Below, piece after piece: positions 7,015 through 14,091 of a DNA stretch of 16,274 nt. Origin of the DNA: Bacillota bacterium (GTDB lineage: Bacteria > Bacillota > Clostridia > Lachnospirales > Lachnospiraceae); the NCBI GenBank assembly GCA_023420935.1, contig JAEZUR010000005.1, forward strand, positions 1 through 16,274, written 5' to 3'. The notes beneath the pieces are model-generated. The model was not told where the DNA came from, made no database searches, and saw only the letters and a list, made by a program, of their open reading frames with translations. A program made the position numbers and the translations under genes. The first letter of the stretch is position 1; each line of letters starts with the position of its first letter.

Positions 7015-7506
7015 ATGAAAGCGAATAAACCGCCAATAAAAGAAGTTATGAATGAGCAAGACAAACAGAAACAAGCGGATAAATATAATCAATATGTTGA
7101 GCAGATGACACCCAAACATAACTGGTTTGTCAATGCATTAAAGGCCTTTTTAATCGGAGGAATCATATGTTGTATTGGTCAGGTCATTCTAAACCTTTAT
7201 AAAAATGCAGGTATGAAGGAAGACATAGCAGTTCTCTTTAATGTGGTTACTTTAGTATTTATAAGTATTGTGCTAACAGGTTTAAACATATATCCGAAGC
7301 TTGCTAAATTTGGAGGAGCAGGTACCATTGTTCCAATTACTGGATTCGCTAACTCAGTTGCAGCACCTGCTATTGAGTATAAAAAAGAAGGTCAAGTCTT
7401 TGGTATCGGATGCAAAATTTTTACCATTGCTGGCCCAGTAATTCTATATGGCATATTTTCTTCTTGGGTTCTTGGACTAATCTATTACATTATTACATTG
7501 CTATAA
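7015..7506 (+). CDS. spoVAC: Stage V sporulation protein AC
   Basis: Membrane protein of the SpoVA complex; the B. subtilis protein behaves as a mechanosensitive channel during germination. 163 residues: a charged cytosolic N-terminus (~1-38), then spans at ~42-62, ~72-90, ~100-118 and ~140-161. The motifs NALKAFLIGGIICCIGQ and KFGGAGTIVPITGFANSV are shared with SpoVAE downstream, showing that the two are paralogues. GGAG lies 6 bases before the ATG, 38 bases after spoVAB, and spoVAD follows 11 bases later. No promoter is evident between them, consistent with one transcript. Confidence 0.95.
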   Translation: MKANKPPIKEVMNEQDKQKQADKYNQYVEQMTPKHNWFVNALKAFLIGGIICCIGQVILNLYKNAGMKEDIAVLFNVVTLVFISIVLTGLNIYPKLAKFGGAGTIVPITGFANSVAAPAIEYKKEGQVFGIGCKIFTIAGPVILYGIFSSWVLGLIYYIITLL

Positions 7507-7517
7507 AGGAGAATAAA

Positions 7518-8564
7518 ATGGAAGATCAAAACACTAAAATTGCTGGTAAGCAAAGTATAAAATTTATTAATCCACCCTATATTATAGGTTACTCTTCTGT
7601 AGCAGGGAAAAAAGAAAAACAGGGACCACTTGGTAGCTATTTTGATTATACAGAAGATGATCCCATGTTCGGAGGTACAAGTTGGGAAGATGCAGAGAGT
7701 AGAATGCAAAAAAAGGCTGCAGAAGTTGCAATCAAGAAGGCGGGACTAGGGACACAAGATATTAGATATTTAGTAGCTGGAGATCTATTAGGGCAGCTCA
7801 TTGCCACTTCCTTTGGTATTATGAGCCTTCAGATTCCCATGTTCGGGGTATATGGAGCATGTTCTACTATGGGTGAAGCTATGTCCATTGGTGCGATTTT
7901 AGTAGAAGGTGGATATGCTGATAAAGTAGTATCCCTAACATCGAGTCATTTTGCAGGAGCAGAGAAACAATTTCGCTTTCCATTAGCCTATGGTAATCAG
8001 CGTCCTCTTGCAGCATCCTGGACTGTTACAGGAAGCGGTGCAGTAGTCATTGCTAAAACGGATCAACCTAGTGGTAAAGATGATGAGAAATCGATATGTA
8101 TAAAAGGAATCACAACAGGTAAAGTTATGGATTATGGAATTAAAGATTCCATGAACATGGGAGCTAGTATGGCACCAGCAGCCTATGATGTGATTTATCA
8201 AAACTTTGTGGATTTTGTTGTTCAACCAGATTACTATGATCAAATTATTACAGGTGATCTTGGATATATAGGAAAAGAAATACTGATTGATATGCTAAAA
8301 GAAAAAGGATATGATATTAGTTCTAATCACATGGACTGTGGGATAGAAATTTTTGATAGGGACATGCAGGATACCCATGCAGGTGGTAGCGGATGTGGTT
8401 GTAGTGCAATTACCTTAACAGGTTATGTTATGGATAAATTAAGACGTGGAGCTTGGAAACGTGTATTATTTGTTCCAACCGGAGCACTTCTTTCTACGGT
8501 AAGTTTTAATGAAGGTAATTCTGTTCCGGGAATCGCCCATGGAGTAGTATTGGAGGGATTATAA
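7518..8564 (+). CDS. spoVAD: Stage V sporulation protein AD (DPA-binding, thiolase fold)
   Basis: Peripheral SpoVA subunit with a thiolase/KAS-III fold that binds dipicolinic acid. 348 residues, against 338 in B. subtilis. Conserved: KEKQGPLGSYFD (~33-43), AGDLLGQ, the thiolase-like GACSTM (Cys115), TSSH (His144), ASWTVTGSGAVV, DLGYIGKEI and GGSGCGCSA (~289-297). The last segment, PTGALLS...PGIAHGVV, is typical of the family. The frame stays open upstream to an ATG at 7410, but that would add 36 residues overlapping spoVAC. AAAGGAG directly before ATG 7518 fixes the start. It is separated from spoVAE by one base. Confidence 0.97.
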   Translation: MEDQNTKIAGKQSIKFINPPYIIGYSSVAGKKEKQGPLGSYFDYTEDDPMFGGTSWEDAESRMQKKAAEVAIKKAGLGTQDIRYLVAGDLLGQLIATSFGIMSLQIPMFGVYGACSTMGEAMSIGAILVEGGYADKVVSLTSSHFAGAEKQFRFPLAYGNQRPLAASWTVTGSGAVVIAKTDQPSGKDDEKSICIKGITTGKVMDYGIKDSMNMGASMAPAAYDVIYQNFVDFVVQPDYYDQIITGDLGYIGKEILIDMLKEKGYDISSNHMDCGIEIFDRDMQDTHAGGSGCGCSAITLTGYVMDKLRRGAWKRVLFVPTGALLSTVSFNEGNSVPGIAHGVVLEGL

Positions 8565-8565
8565 A

Positions 8566-8922
8566 ATGGATTATGTGAAAGCATTTTTAATCGGTGGATT
8601 AATTTGTGCTCTTGTTCAAATTTTTATGGATAATACCAAATTAATGCCGGGTAGAATTATGGTTATTCTGGTATGTTTAGGAGCGCTACTTGGAGCTATT
8701 GGAATATATGAACCATTCGTAAAATGGGCGGGCGCAGGTGCCAGTGTTCCATTGGTTGGGTTTGGAAATACACTATTTAAAGGAATCAAAGAAGCAGTTG
8801 ATAAAGATGGATTTATTGGACTTTTTAAAGGAGGATTTACAGCAGGAGCAGTAGGAATCTCTGCAGCTTTAATTTTTAGTTATATAGCATCACTAATTTT
8901 TAATCCAAAAATGAAAAGTTAA
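8566..8922 (+). CDS. spoVAE: Stage V sporulation protein AE (SpoVAEb type)
   Basis: Small membrane protein of the SpoVA channel, 118 residues with spans at ~4-22, ~32-48, ~57-72 and ~88-112. Signature motifs are VKAFLIGGLICALVQ and KWAGAGASVPLVGFGNTL, paralogous to SpoVAC. It begins 1 base after the spoVAD stop, and its ribosome binding site (GGAGGG) lies inside the spoVAD coding end, so it is strongly coupled. It corresponds to B. subtilis SpoVAEb; neither SpoVAEa nor SpoVAF follows, since a terminator and a convergent gene come next. Confidence 0.94.
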   Translation: MDYVKAFLIGGLICALVQIFMDNTKLMPGRIMVILVCLGALLGAIGIYEPFVKWAGAGASVPLVGFGNTLFKGIKEAVDKDGFIGLFKGGFTAGAVGISAALIFSYIASLIFNPKMKS

Positions 8923-8928
8923 TATTTC

Positions 8929-8944
8929 AAGCAGCCGGCTGCTT
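8929..8944. repeat. 16-base perfect palindrome after spoVAE
   Basis: AAGCAGCCGGCTGCTT is perfectly self-complementary with no spacer. In RNA it would fold as a short stem with a tight tip, followed by TTTAAT, so it may add to termination after spoVAE. It could also be a protein-binding site. Confidence 0.5.
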
Positions 8945-8958
8945 TTAATATAGATGAC

Positions 8959-8989
8959 AAAAAAAGAGGACTTATTATCCTCTTTTTTT
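8959..8989. terminator. Symmetrical two-way terminator between spoVAE and the PBP gene
   Basis: Seven A plus GAGGA (8959-8970) pair perfectly with TCCTC plus seven T (8978-8989), with a 7-base loop. Because both ends are A/T runs, it should work on both strands, ending spoVAE from the left and the penicillin-binding protein gene from the right. Confidence 0.9.
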
Positions 8990-9007
8990 AATGTATAACT
9001 TCTGAAA

Positions 9008-11719
9008 TTAATTTTTAGGTTTATTTATTTTTGTTGATTTACCAGGTAGATTAGCTTCATTCACTGGTGGTATAGTTGGTGTCGGATCTGGAAACTGTGG
9101 AGTTGGAGAAGTTTGATTCGCTGGTGGTGTAGGAATCGTATTATCTATTGGTGGTACTGTTTCTATTGGAAACTCTGTATGAACATTACAAATAGAATCT
9201 TCTAAATTCTTAGGCAGGATATTTTTTGTATCTGCTGTTTTACTAGTTTCCTTTTTAATTAGGTATATTTTTTCTTCCACTTCATCCTCAGGGCAAAATT
9301 CCCCAGCAAGTTTTCCAGAAGCCTTACAAACTTTGTACTTAACATGGGAATCACAAGGTTCTGTTGGTTCTGTTCCTTTTTCAAAATACTCCGTACGTAC
9401 GGTAGAACCACCTAATGCATGGTCACATAAACCTTCCACTGCTAACTTTCCTGATTTGGTACATATTTTTCTGGAGACAATGGAATCAGGTCGTTCAAAC
9501 TCTTTGGTTTCTTTCTTGGCTTTTATATGAATCTGTTCCATAATGGTACGCCATATAATCTTGTGGTATGAGGTTTCTACTTGATCCTTATTATTATCAT
9601 AACCACCCCAAATACCTGCAGTATAGTACGGTGTATAACCCACAAACCAAAGGTCTAAGTCGTTAGAGGTTGTACCAGTTTTACCTGCAACTGGCATATT
9701 GATACTTTGAAATCTTGTTCTTGTTCCTGTACCAATCTTAACAACATCTTCCATAGCGTTTGTTAAAAGCCATGCGGTAGATTCTTTCATTACTTGTTTA
9801 GTATCTGGCTCATTATCAATTAATACATTACCATTATGATCTACAATTTTCGTGTAGAAAATTGGTTCCGTGTAGATTCCACTATTGGCGATAGAAGCAA
9901 AGGCTGCAGTTAATTCAAGATTAGTTACACCTTTTGTCAATCCACCTAACGCAGTAGGAAGTTGTATATCAGAGAAAACATGACCGTTGTCATCTGTGTA
10001 GCTATCAACTAATGTTGTAAAACCAAGTTTCATCAGGTAATCATATCCAACCTTTGGTGTAACTTCATTTAGCGTTTTAACAGTAACAATATTCATGGAA
10101 TTATAGATACCTTGACGTAGAGTAGTAAGTCCTTTATAATTCTCTCCGCTCCAGTTACTAACTTTTTTCTTTGAACCAGGATAATAGTATTCTGCATCAT
10201 CCTGAACTGTTGCCAATGTCATGCCTGCTGTATCTAGTGCAGGTAAGTAAGTTGATAAGATTTTAAAAGTTGAACCTGGCTGTCTTGGAGAATCTGTAGC
10301 ACGATTTAATGTTCTACTTGCTGATTTTTCTCCACGTCCTCCGGCTATTGCTAAAACTTTACCGTTGTATTGATTCATCAAAACAAAGGAAACCTGCGGT
10401 TGTATCACAAATGAAGTAACTTCGCCAGTAATCTCATCAGAATCTTTTAAAAGATATGTTTTGTATTCTTCAATATATTTCTTGGCATCCTTTTTATTGT
10501 CAAAATAAATATCAAAGTTTTTATTGTGTTTTTCTTCAATAAAGAAATTCTTAAGTGTTTGTTCTGAATAATGGTGTTCCTCACCGTCTTCAGACATAAT
10601 TGACAAACGATAGGAGAGAGCCCATTCAGAGTCAGCAGGAAACAATGATTCGTCTTTCAATGTGGAATCTACTATCTTTTGCATTGATTTGCTTTGCGTT
10701 GTATAAATCTGTAAGCCACCACGATATAAGAGATTCGTAGCTTGTGTTTCTGTATAACCAAGTTTCTCTTGTAAATCAGCTATGACTTGATTAATCGTCT
10801 CATCCACAAAATAGGAGTTAACTGTGGAGGAAGAATATTTCTCATCGTTTACCAATTGAATACGGCTGTATACATCATCAGCAACTGCTTCGTCATACTC
10901 AGCCTCGTTAATATATCCTTGCTCTTTCATGTAACCAAGAATAATTAAGCGTTTCGCAGCATTTTCCTTTGGATGGCTGATTGGATTAAGACCAGTTGGA
11001 TTTTGTGTTATACCTGCTATAACTGTAGCTTCAGAAAGTGTTAAATCAGAAACGTCTTTGCTAAAGTAACGGTTTGATGCAGCTTGCACCCCTAATGTAT
11101 TCTGACCAAGATTAATCGTATTTAAATAATATTCAAGTATTTGTTTTTTGGTTAATTCATTTTCTAGCTGAATGGCAAGATATTGTTCTTGTACTTTTCT
11201 CTCTGCTCTTGCTACAAAAGTTGCTTCGTTACCTCCTTTAAATACCTGGTTTTTTAACAACTGTTGTGTTAGGGTACTAGCACCCTCATCGAAATCTCCA
11301 TTGGCAAGGCCACTAAAAAAGGCTCGGAAAATACCTTTCACATCGATTCCGTCATGATCCCAAAAACGCTCATCTTCAATGGAAATAAATGCATTCTGTA
11401 CTACTTTTGGTATATGATCTAAGTCAGCATAAATACGGTTTGCATCGGAACCTATCAGTTTTTGAATCTCATTTCCTTTTGCATCGTATATGGTAGTGGA
11501 GAAGCCGCTTGGAGCTACATCAATAGAATCAATACTAGGGGCATTATCAATTAAGCCTTTTAACAAGCCTAGCCCAGATACCGTACCTACAATTGTTATA
11601 GTCACAAGACAGACAATAAAAATCCGGAATATAGATACACCTAATTTTGATGCATATTTTCTAGAAACAGACTTTAACTGTCTTTGCTTATTCACAGTTC
11701 CTTTCTTACTAAAATTCAT
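9008..11719 (-). CDS. Class A penicillin-binding protein (PBP1A-type)
   Basis: Bifunctional peptidoglycan enzyme: glycan-strand polymerisation plus peptide cross-linking outside the membrane. 903 residues. A basic cytosolic start and one span (~27-54) come first. The GT51 domain (~78-260) has catalytic Glu115 in EDERFWDHDG, GASTLTQQLLKN, and ERKVQE (Glu178). A linker follows. The transpeptidase (~435-735) has STFK (Ser483, Lys486), SMN (541-543) and KTGTTSND (from Lys680), all intact. Beyond it lie a Cys-rich segment with two copies of a C-x-x-SGKLA motif (753 and 798) and a Pro/Thr-rich tail (~850-903) ending KPKN. AAGGAGG sits 7 bases before the ATG. I give no symbol because several class A PBPs usually coexist in one genome (names ponA, pbpF and others). 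Confidence 0.95.
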   Translation of the reverse strand: MNFSKKGTVNKQRQLKSVSRKYASKLGVSIFRIFIVCLVTITIVGTVSGLGLLKGLIDNAPSIDSIDVAPSGFSTTIYDAKGNEIQKLIGSDANRIYADLDHIPKVVQNAFISIEDERFWDHDGIDVKGIFRAFFSGLANGDFDEGASTLTQQLLKNQVFKGGNEATFVARAERKVQEQYLAIQLENELTKKQILEYYLNTINLGQNTLGVQAASNRYFSKDVSDLTLSEATVIAGITQNPTGLNPISHPKENAAKRLIILGYMKEQGYINEAEYDEAVADDVYSRIQLVNDEKYSSSTVNSYFVDETINQVIADLQEKLGYTETQATNLLYRGGLQIYTTQSKSMQKIVDSTLKDESLFPADSEWALSYRLSIMSEDGEEHHYSEQTLKNFFIEEKHNKNFDIYFDNKKDAKKYIEEYKTYLLKDSDEITGEVTSFVIQPQVSFVLMNQYNGKVLAIAGGRGEKSASRTLNRATDSPRQPGSTFKILSTYLPALDTAGMTLATVQDDAEYYYPGSKKKVSNWSGENYKGLTTLRQGIYNSMNIVTVKTLNEVTPKVGYDYLMKLGFTTLVDSYTDDNGHVFSDIQLPTALGGLTKGVTNLELTAAFASIANSGIYTEPIFYTKIVDHNGNVLIDNEPDTKQVMKESTAWLLTNAMEDVVKIGTGTRTRFQSINMPVAGKTGTTSNDLDLWFVGYTPYYTAGIWGGYDNNKDQVETSYHKIIWRTIMEQIHIKAKKETKEFERPDSIVSRKICTKSGKLAVEGLCDHALGGSTVRTEYFEKGTEPTEPCDSHVKYKVCKASGKLAGEFCPEDEVEEKIYLIKKETSKTADTKNILPKNLEDSICNVHTEFPIETVPPIDNTIPTPPANQTSPTPQFPDPTPTIPPVNEANLPGKSTKINKPKN

Positions 11720-11778
11720 TTTAATCCTCCTTCTTTCTCATACACACATTGTATTTGAATATGTGAGGGAAAAAATCG

Positions 11779-11793
11779 GTGCATCCTTTGCAC
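11779..11793. repeat. Short inverted repeat in the PBP gene leader
   Basis: GTGCA (11779-11783) and TGCAC (11789-11793) flank 5 bases. It lies just downstream of the predicted PBP transcription start (about 11797, minus strand), where an operator or a 5' hairpin could act. The arms are short, so it may be incidental. Confidence 0.3.
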
Positions 11794-11803
11794 GTTACTT
11801 TGT

Positions 11804-11812
11804 ATTATACCA
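11804..11812 (-). promoter_or_regulatory. Extended -10 promoter of the PBP gene
   Basis: On the minus strand the sequence reads TGGTATAAT, a perfect -10 with the upstream TGn extension. It lies 85 bases ahead of the PBP start codon. There is no good -35 at 16-18 bases, which extended -10 promoters can do without. Confidence 0.55.
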
Positions 11813-11940
11813 AATTGAATCCTTGAAATAAAGAATAAATTGAAATTATATTCATTATCCCTGTTTGAAAATTCGACGAAATATGCTTATTGGAAAGGCG
11901 AAAATTGGAGTTTATTGATATAAAATGCGATAATTTTTAC

Positions 11941-11969
11941 TTGATTATTTTCACTAATATGAATAACAT
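11941..11969 (+). promoter_or_regulatory. Weak promoter candidate for the DUF6514-like gene
   Basis: TTGATT (11941-11946), a 17-base spacer and TAACAT (11964-11969), each 4 of 6 to consensus. An alternative, TGAATA (11960-11965) with TATACAC 17 bases on, vaguely resembles a sigma G promoter. I cannot choose between them. Confidence 0.3.
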
Positions 11970-12045
11970 AAATGTACAAGGTTATACACAATGGAGTCCG
12001 GTTCAGGGAGAGTAAATAAAGTAATAGAAGGGGAAGGTATGAATA

Positions 12046-12342
12046 ATGAGACAGCTATATCTTGCAGAAAAGAGAAGAAAAAAAATTAGTATGCTTCGAT
12101 GGATGAAGATAGAATACTATCTAACAGAAGAGAAGAGTGAAACAAAGTCACAAGTACCAGTATATGGAATGAGTATTGTCAAAAAAGATGGTTCTTGTGT
12201 TGAGATTGAGAATTCAGGGGGAGTTTCTCATTCATCTGAAGTGGTTAAAGGTATGTTACACGCATTGGCAAAAGGGGCAATTACTCCAATCTCTATGATT
12301 GAAGTAGTGGACGAGTTAGTTACTACAAGATTATGTAGCTAA
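12046..12342 (+). CDS. DUF6514-like small protein
   Basis: 98 residues, predicted soluble, with a basic N-terminus (AEKRRKKISMLRWMK). It then has a beta-rich core (IEYYLTEE..., VPVYGMSIVKKDGSCVEIEN), a helix (SSEVVKGMLHALAKG) and the closing segment AITPISMIEVVDELV. The order YYLTE - YGMSI - helix - TPxxxxxVVDELV matches what I recall of the clostridial DUF6514 family, whose function is unknown; the family name is from memory, so treat it as likely. GGGGAAGG 8 bases before ATG 12046 sets the start; the ATG at 12039 is in another frame. Downstream lies a separate promoter for the YigZ gene. Confidence 0.75.
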   Translation: MRQLYLAEKRRKKISMLRWMKIEYYLTEEKSETKSQVPVYGMSIVKKDGSCVEIENSGGVSHSSEVVKGMLHALAKGAITPISMIEVVDELVTTRLCS

Positions 12343-12355
12343 TTTAACAAAGTCA

Positions 12356-12364
12356 TGCTATAAT
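12356..12364 (+). promoter_or_regulatory. Extended -10 promoter ahead of the YigZ-family gene
   Basis: TGCTATAAT is a perfect -10 with a TGn extension, 14 bases after the DUF6514-like stop codon. No acceptable -35 lies 16-18 bases upstream. Transcription would begin near 12371 and give a leader of about 100 bases that starts with the hairpin at 12376-12396. Confidence 0.5.
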
Positions 12365-12375
12365 AATAGGCATCG

Positions 12376-12396
12376 AGCCATCCGTATGGATAGGCT
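12376..12396 (+). other. Hairpin at the 5' end of the YigZ-gene leader
   Basis: AGCC-ATCC (12376-12383) pairs with GGAT-A-GGCT (12388-12396), a GTAT loop and one bulged A. It is not followed by a T-run, so it is not a terminator. It would lie about 5 bases from the predicted RNA 5' end. I do not recognise it as a known riboswitch. Confidence 0.4.
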
Positions 12397-12473
12397 AGAG
12401 CAACAAGATTAGGAACGAATAGTTTTTTGGGAAATAATGTTTGTTGAATTTGAGACGAAGGAAGAAATAGTAC

Positions 12474-13127
12474 ATGGTACTTGATTATAAAATAGTATAT
12501 GAGGGCGGCTGTGGTAAATTCGTAGAAAAGAAATCACAATTTATAGCAACTGTTTTTCCAATTAATTCAGAAGACGAGACATTACAACTCATTGAACAAA
12601 CTAGAAAAAAGTATTGGGATGCAAAACATAATTGTTATGCTTACGTATTAGGGTTAAACAATGAAATTCAGCGCTGTAGCGATGACGGAGAACCATCGGG
12701 AACTGCAGGAAAACCAATTTTAGATGTTTTACTGGGCGAAAGGATACATAATGCATTGATAATTGTAACTAGGTATTTTGGCGGTACTCTCCTTGGAACC
12801 GGAGGCCTTGTAAGGGCTTATTCAAAGGCAGCACAGGACGGACTTGATAATAGTGTAATAGTAGAAAAATGCTTGGGCAAAAAGATTCGTATAGTAACAG
12901 ATTACAATGGGATTGGGAAGTTGCAATATATCGTAGGACAAATGTCGCTTGTTACTATAGATACTTTATATGGCGAAAATGTGGATGCCTATATTTTAGC
13001 ACCATTTGATCAAGTGGACAGTTTTATAGCTAAAGTGGTAGAAGCATCTGCTGGAAGAGCAGAAATTGAGATTTTAGATGAATTATATTACGCACAAAAG
13101 GAAAATGACATTATCTTGTTTACATAG
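12474..13127 (+). CDS. YigZ/IMPACT-family protein (UPF0029)
   Basis: Cytosolic protein of 217 residues, the same length as B. subtilis YvyE. The UPF0029 domain (~1-125) carries the family signature: KKSQFIATV, AKHNCYAYVLG (~50-60), SDDGEPSGTAGKPIL (~69-83) and VTRYFGGTLLGTGGLVRAYSKA (~98-119). A C-terminal DUF1949-type domain (~140-205) follows. Eukaryotic relatives regulate GCN2; the bacterial role is unsettled, so I leave the symbol empty. An in-frame TAG at 12468-12470 excludes a longer version, and AAGGAAG lies 9 bases before ATG 12474. No promoter or terminator is visible before the nitroreductase gene 46 bases downstream, so they are probably co-transcribed. Confidence 0.92.
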   Translation: MVLDYKIVYEGGCGKFVEKKSQFIATVFPINSEDETLQLIEQTRKKYWDAKHNCYAYVLGLNNEIQRCSDDGEPSGTAGKPILDVLLGERIHNALIIVTRYFGGTLLGTGGLVRAYSKAAQDGLDNSVIVEKCLGKKIRIVTDYNGIGKLQYIVGQMSLVTIDTLYGENVDAYILAPFDQVDSFIAKVVEASAGRAEIEILDELYYAQKENDIILFT

Positions 13128-13173
13128 ATAAACGCTATGATAAAAAAGAGTTATGTGTTATAAAGGAGTAAAA

Positions 13174-13707
13174 ATGGAATTACTAGAAAGTATGAAGAAA
13201 AGAAGAAGTGTAAGAAAGTTTCAGGAAAAGGAAGTTTCAAATGAAATAATTCAAAGGGTGGTTGAAGCAGCAGTATATGCGCCTTCCTGGAAAAATACTC
13301 AGGTTACAAGATATTATGCAGTAGTGGATCAAGGAAAAAAACAAGAATTAATGAATGCAATGCCAGATTTTAATCAACCTGCAGTACAGTCTGCACCTGT
13401 GGTATTTGTGGTTACTGCATTAAAAAAACGTTCTGGCTATAATAGAGAAGGAAGTTCAGAGACCTTAAAGGGTAATGGATGGCAGATGTATGATTGTGCT
13501 CTTTCTAATATGCTTTTATGCTTAGAGGCCACAGAGCAAGGTCTTGGTACTGTGATTATGGGTTACTTTGATGAAGACATGATTCGTCAGATTGTAGAGA
13601 TTCCAGAAACAGAAGAGATAAATGCTGTGATAGCCATGGGGTATCCAGATGAGATGCCGGAAATGCCAAAACGAAAAGGAACAGATATTATCTTAAAAAT
13701 CGTATAA
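13174..13707 (+). CDS. Nitroreductase-family FMN oxidoreductase
   Basis: FMN-dependent NAD(P)H oxidoreductase family; the natural substrate cannot be read from sequence. 177 residues, on the short side for the family. The N-terminal RRSVRKF FMN-phosphate motif (~10-16), the helix VVEAAVYAPSWKNTQ (~30-44), DCALSNMLLCLEATEQGLGTVIMG (~107-130) and the AVIAMGYPDE end segment are typical. An in-frame ATG at 13153 exists, but AAAGGAG lies directly before ATG 13174, so the longer start is unlikely. It follows the YigZ-family gene by 46 bases and ends at a 26-bp hairpin terminator. Confidence 0.9.
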   Translation: MELLESMKKRRSVRKFQEKEVSNEIIQRVVEAAVYAPSWKNTQVTRYYAVVDQGKKQELMNAMPDFNQPAVQSAPVVFVVTALKKRSGYNREGSSETLKGNGWQMYDCALSNMLLCLEATEQGLGTVIMGYFDEDMIRQIVEIPETEEINAVIAMGYPDEMPEMPKRKGTDIILKIV

Positions 13708-13708
13708 T

Positions 13709-13766
13709 GTTTATATAAAAGAAGAAGGGGTTGCAACATAGCAACCCCTTCTTCTTTTATATAAAC
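13709..13766. terminator. Two-way terminator with a perfect 26-bp stem
   Basis: Bases 13709-13734 are exactly complementary to 13741-13766, with an AACATA loop. The GC-rich inner part (GAAGAAGGGGTTGC) is flanked by A-rich and T-rich ends, so it can terminate on both strands. It starts 2 bases after the nitroreductase stop. The last 10 bases of the convergent DUF4250-like gene, including its stop codon, lie in the right arm. Confidence 0.93.
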
Positions 13767-13933
13767 TGATTTCTTGATGTGTCATAAAAATAATTAATAT
13801 TTTCTAGTGTTTTATTCAGCTCTGCTAGATCAATGGAAAGAGATTTACATAATTCCTCTAAGGATGGATAGAAGTCTCTTAATTGTGTATTTACATAACT
13901 TAATAAAATTACTGGATCTTTTGGGATGGACAT
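13757..13933 (-). CDS. DUF4250-like small protein
   Basis: 58 residues, soluble and helical: MSIPKDPVILLSYVNTQLRD, then FYPSLEELCKSLSIDLAELNKTLENINYFYD and a SRNQFI end. The pattern (start with PKDPVxLLSxVNTxLRDFYPSL, end with RNQF) is that of the DUF4250 family of Clostridia, as I remember it; the function is unknown. The helical middle looks like a small helix-turn-helix, so DNA binding is conceivable. A longer version from 13966 exists, but AGGAG lies 7 bases before the start at 13933. A strong promoter lies upstream (13994-14022). Its stop codon is inside the shared terminator stem. Confidence 0.82.
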   Translation of the reverse strand: MSIPKDPVILLSYVNTQLRDFYPSLEELCKSLSIDLAELNKTLENINYFYDTSRNQFI

Positions 13934-13993
13934 GTGTTTACTCCTTATCAAATTTGCATTTACCAAATGCTTCGTGCTTGGCTCATTGCTTTC

Positions 13994-14022
13994 ATTATAG
14001 CATGGTGGTTATAAAGTGTCTA
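13994..14022 (-). promoter_or_regulatory. Strong promoter of the DUF4250-like gene
   Basis: Minus-strand TAGACA (14022-14017, 5 of 6), a 17-base spacer and TGCTATAAT, a perfect -10 (13999-13994) with a TG extension. The start would be near 13987, giving a leader of about 54 bases. Confidence 0.75.
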
Positions 14023-14026
14023 TATA

Positions 14027-14056
14027 TTGCAAAAAATCTACTGTTTATGATATGAT
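14027..14056 (+). promoter_or_regulatory. Promoter of rarA
   Basis: TTGCAA (14027-14032), an 18-base spacer and TATGAT (14051-14056, 5 of 6). Its -35 lies only 4 bases from the -35 of the divergent DUF4250-like promoter, so the two are back to back. Confidence 0.55.
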
Positions 14057-14091
14057 ATAGAAAGAATGTTCGATATAGGAGGTTAAAATCT

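Larger units (their letters stand above)
11720..12045. other. 326-base divergent control region
   Basis: No gene is visible on either strand. It holds the PBP ribosome binding site next to 11720, an inverted repeat (11779-11793), an extended -10 for the PBP gene (11804-11812) and, toward the right end, a weak plus-strand promoter (11941-11969) and the GGGGAAGG ribosome binding site (12030-12037) of the next gene. Between 11813 and 11940 I see only AT-rich DNA, with TTCGACGAA at 11872-11880, a one-mismatch Spo0A-box-like site that chance would easily supply. Confidence 0.6.

Noticed and set aside
7410..7517. 36-residue upstream extension of spoVAD
   Set aside because: It overlaps spoVAC in another frame; AAAGGAG right before ATG 7518 and the family length (about 340) support the shorter form.
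9333..9530. Plus-strand open frames inside the PBP gene (also at 11172-11357 and 11490-11831)
   Set aside because: Shadows of the minus-strand gene or its upstream region, without ribosome binding sites or recognisable protein features.
11872..11880. Spo0A-box-like sites (TTCGTCGAA here on the minus strand; TTGGTCGAA at 15754-15762; a weaker one at 825-835)
   Set aside because: Each of the first two is one mismatch from TTTGTCGAA, but a rough count gives about three such matches by chance on both strands of a window this size.
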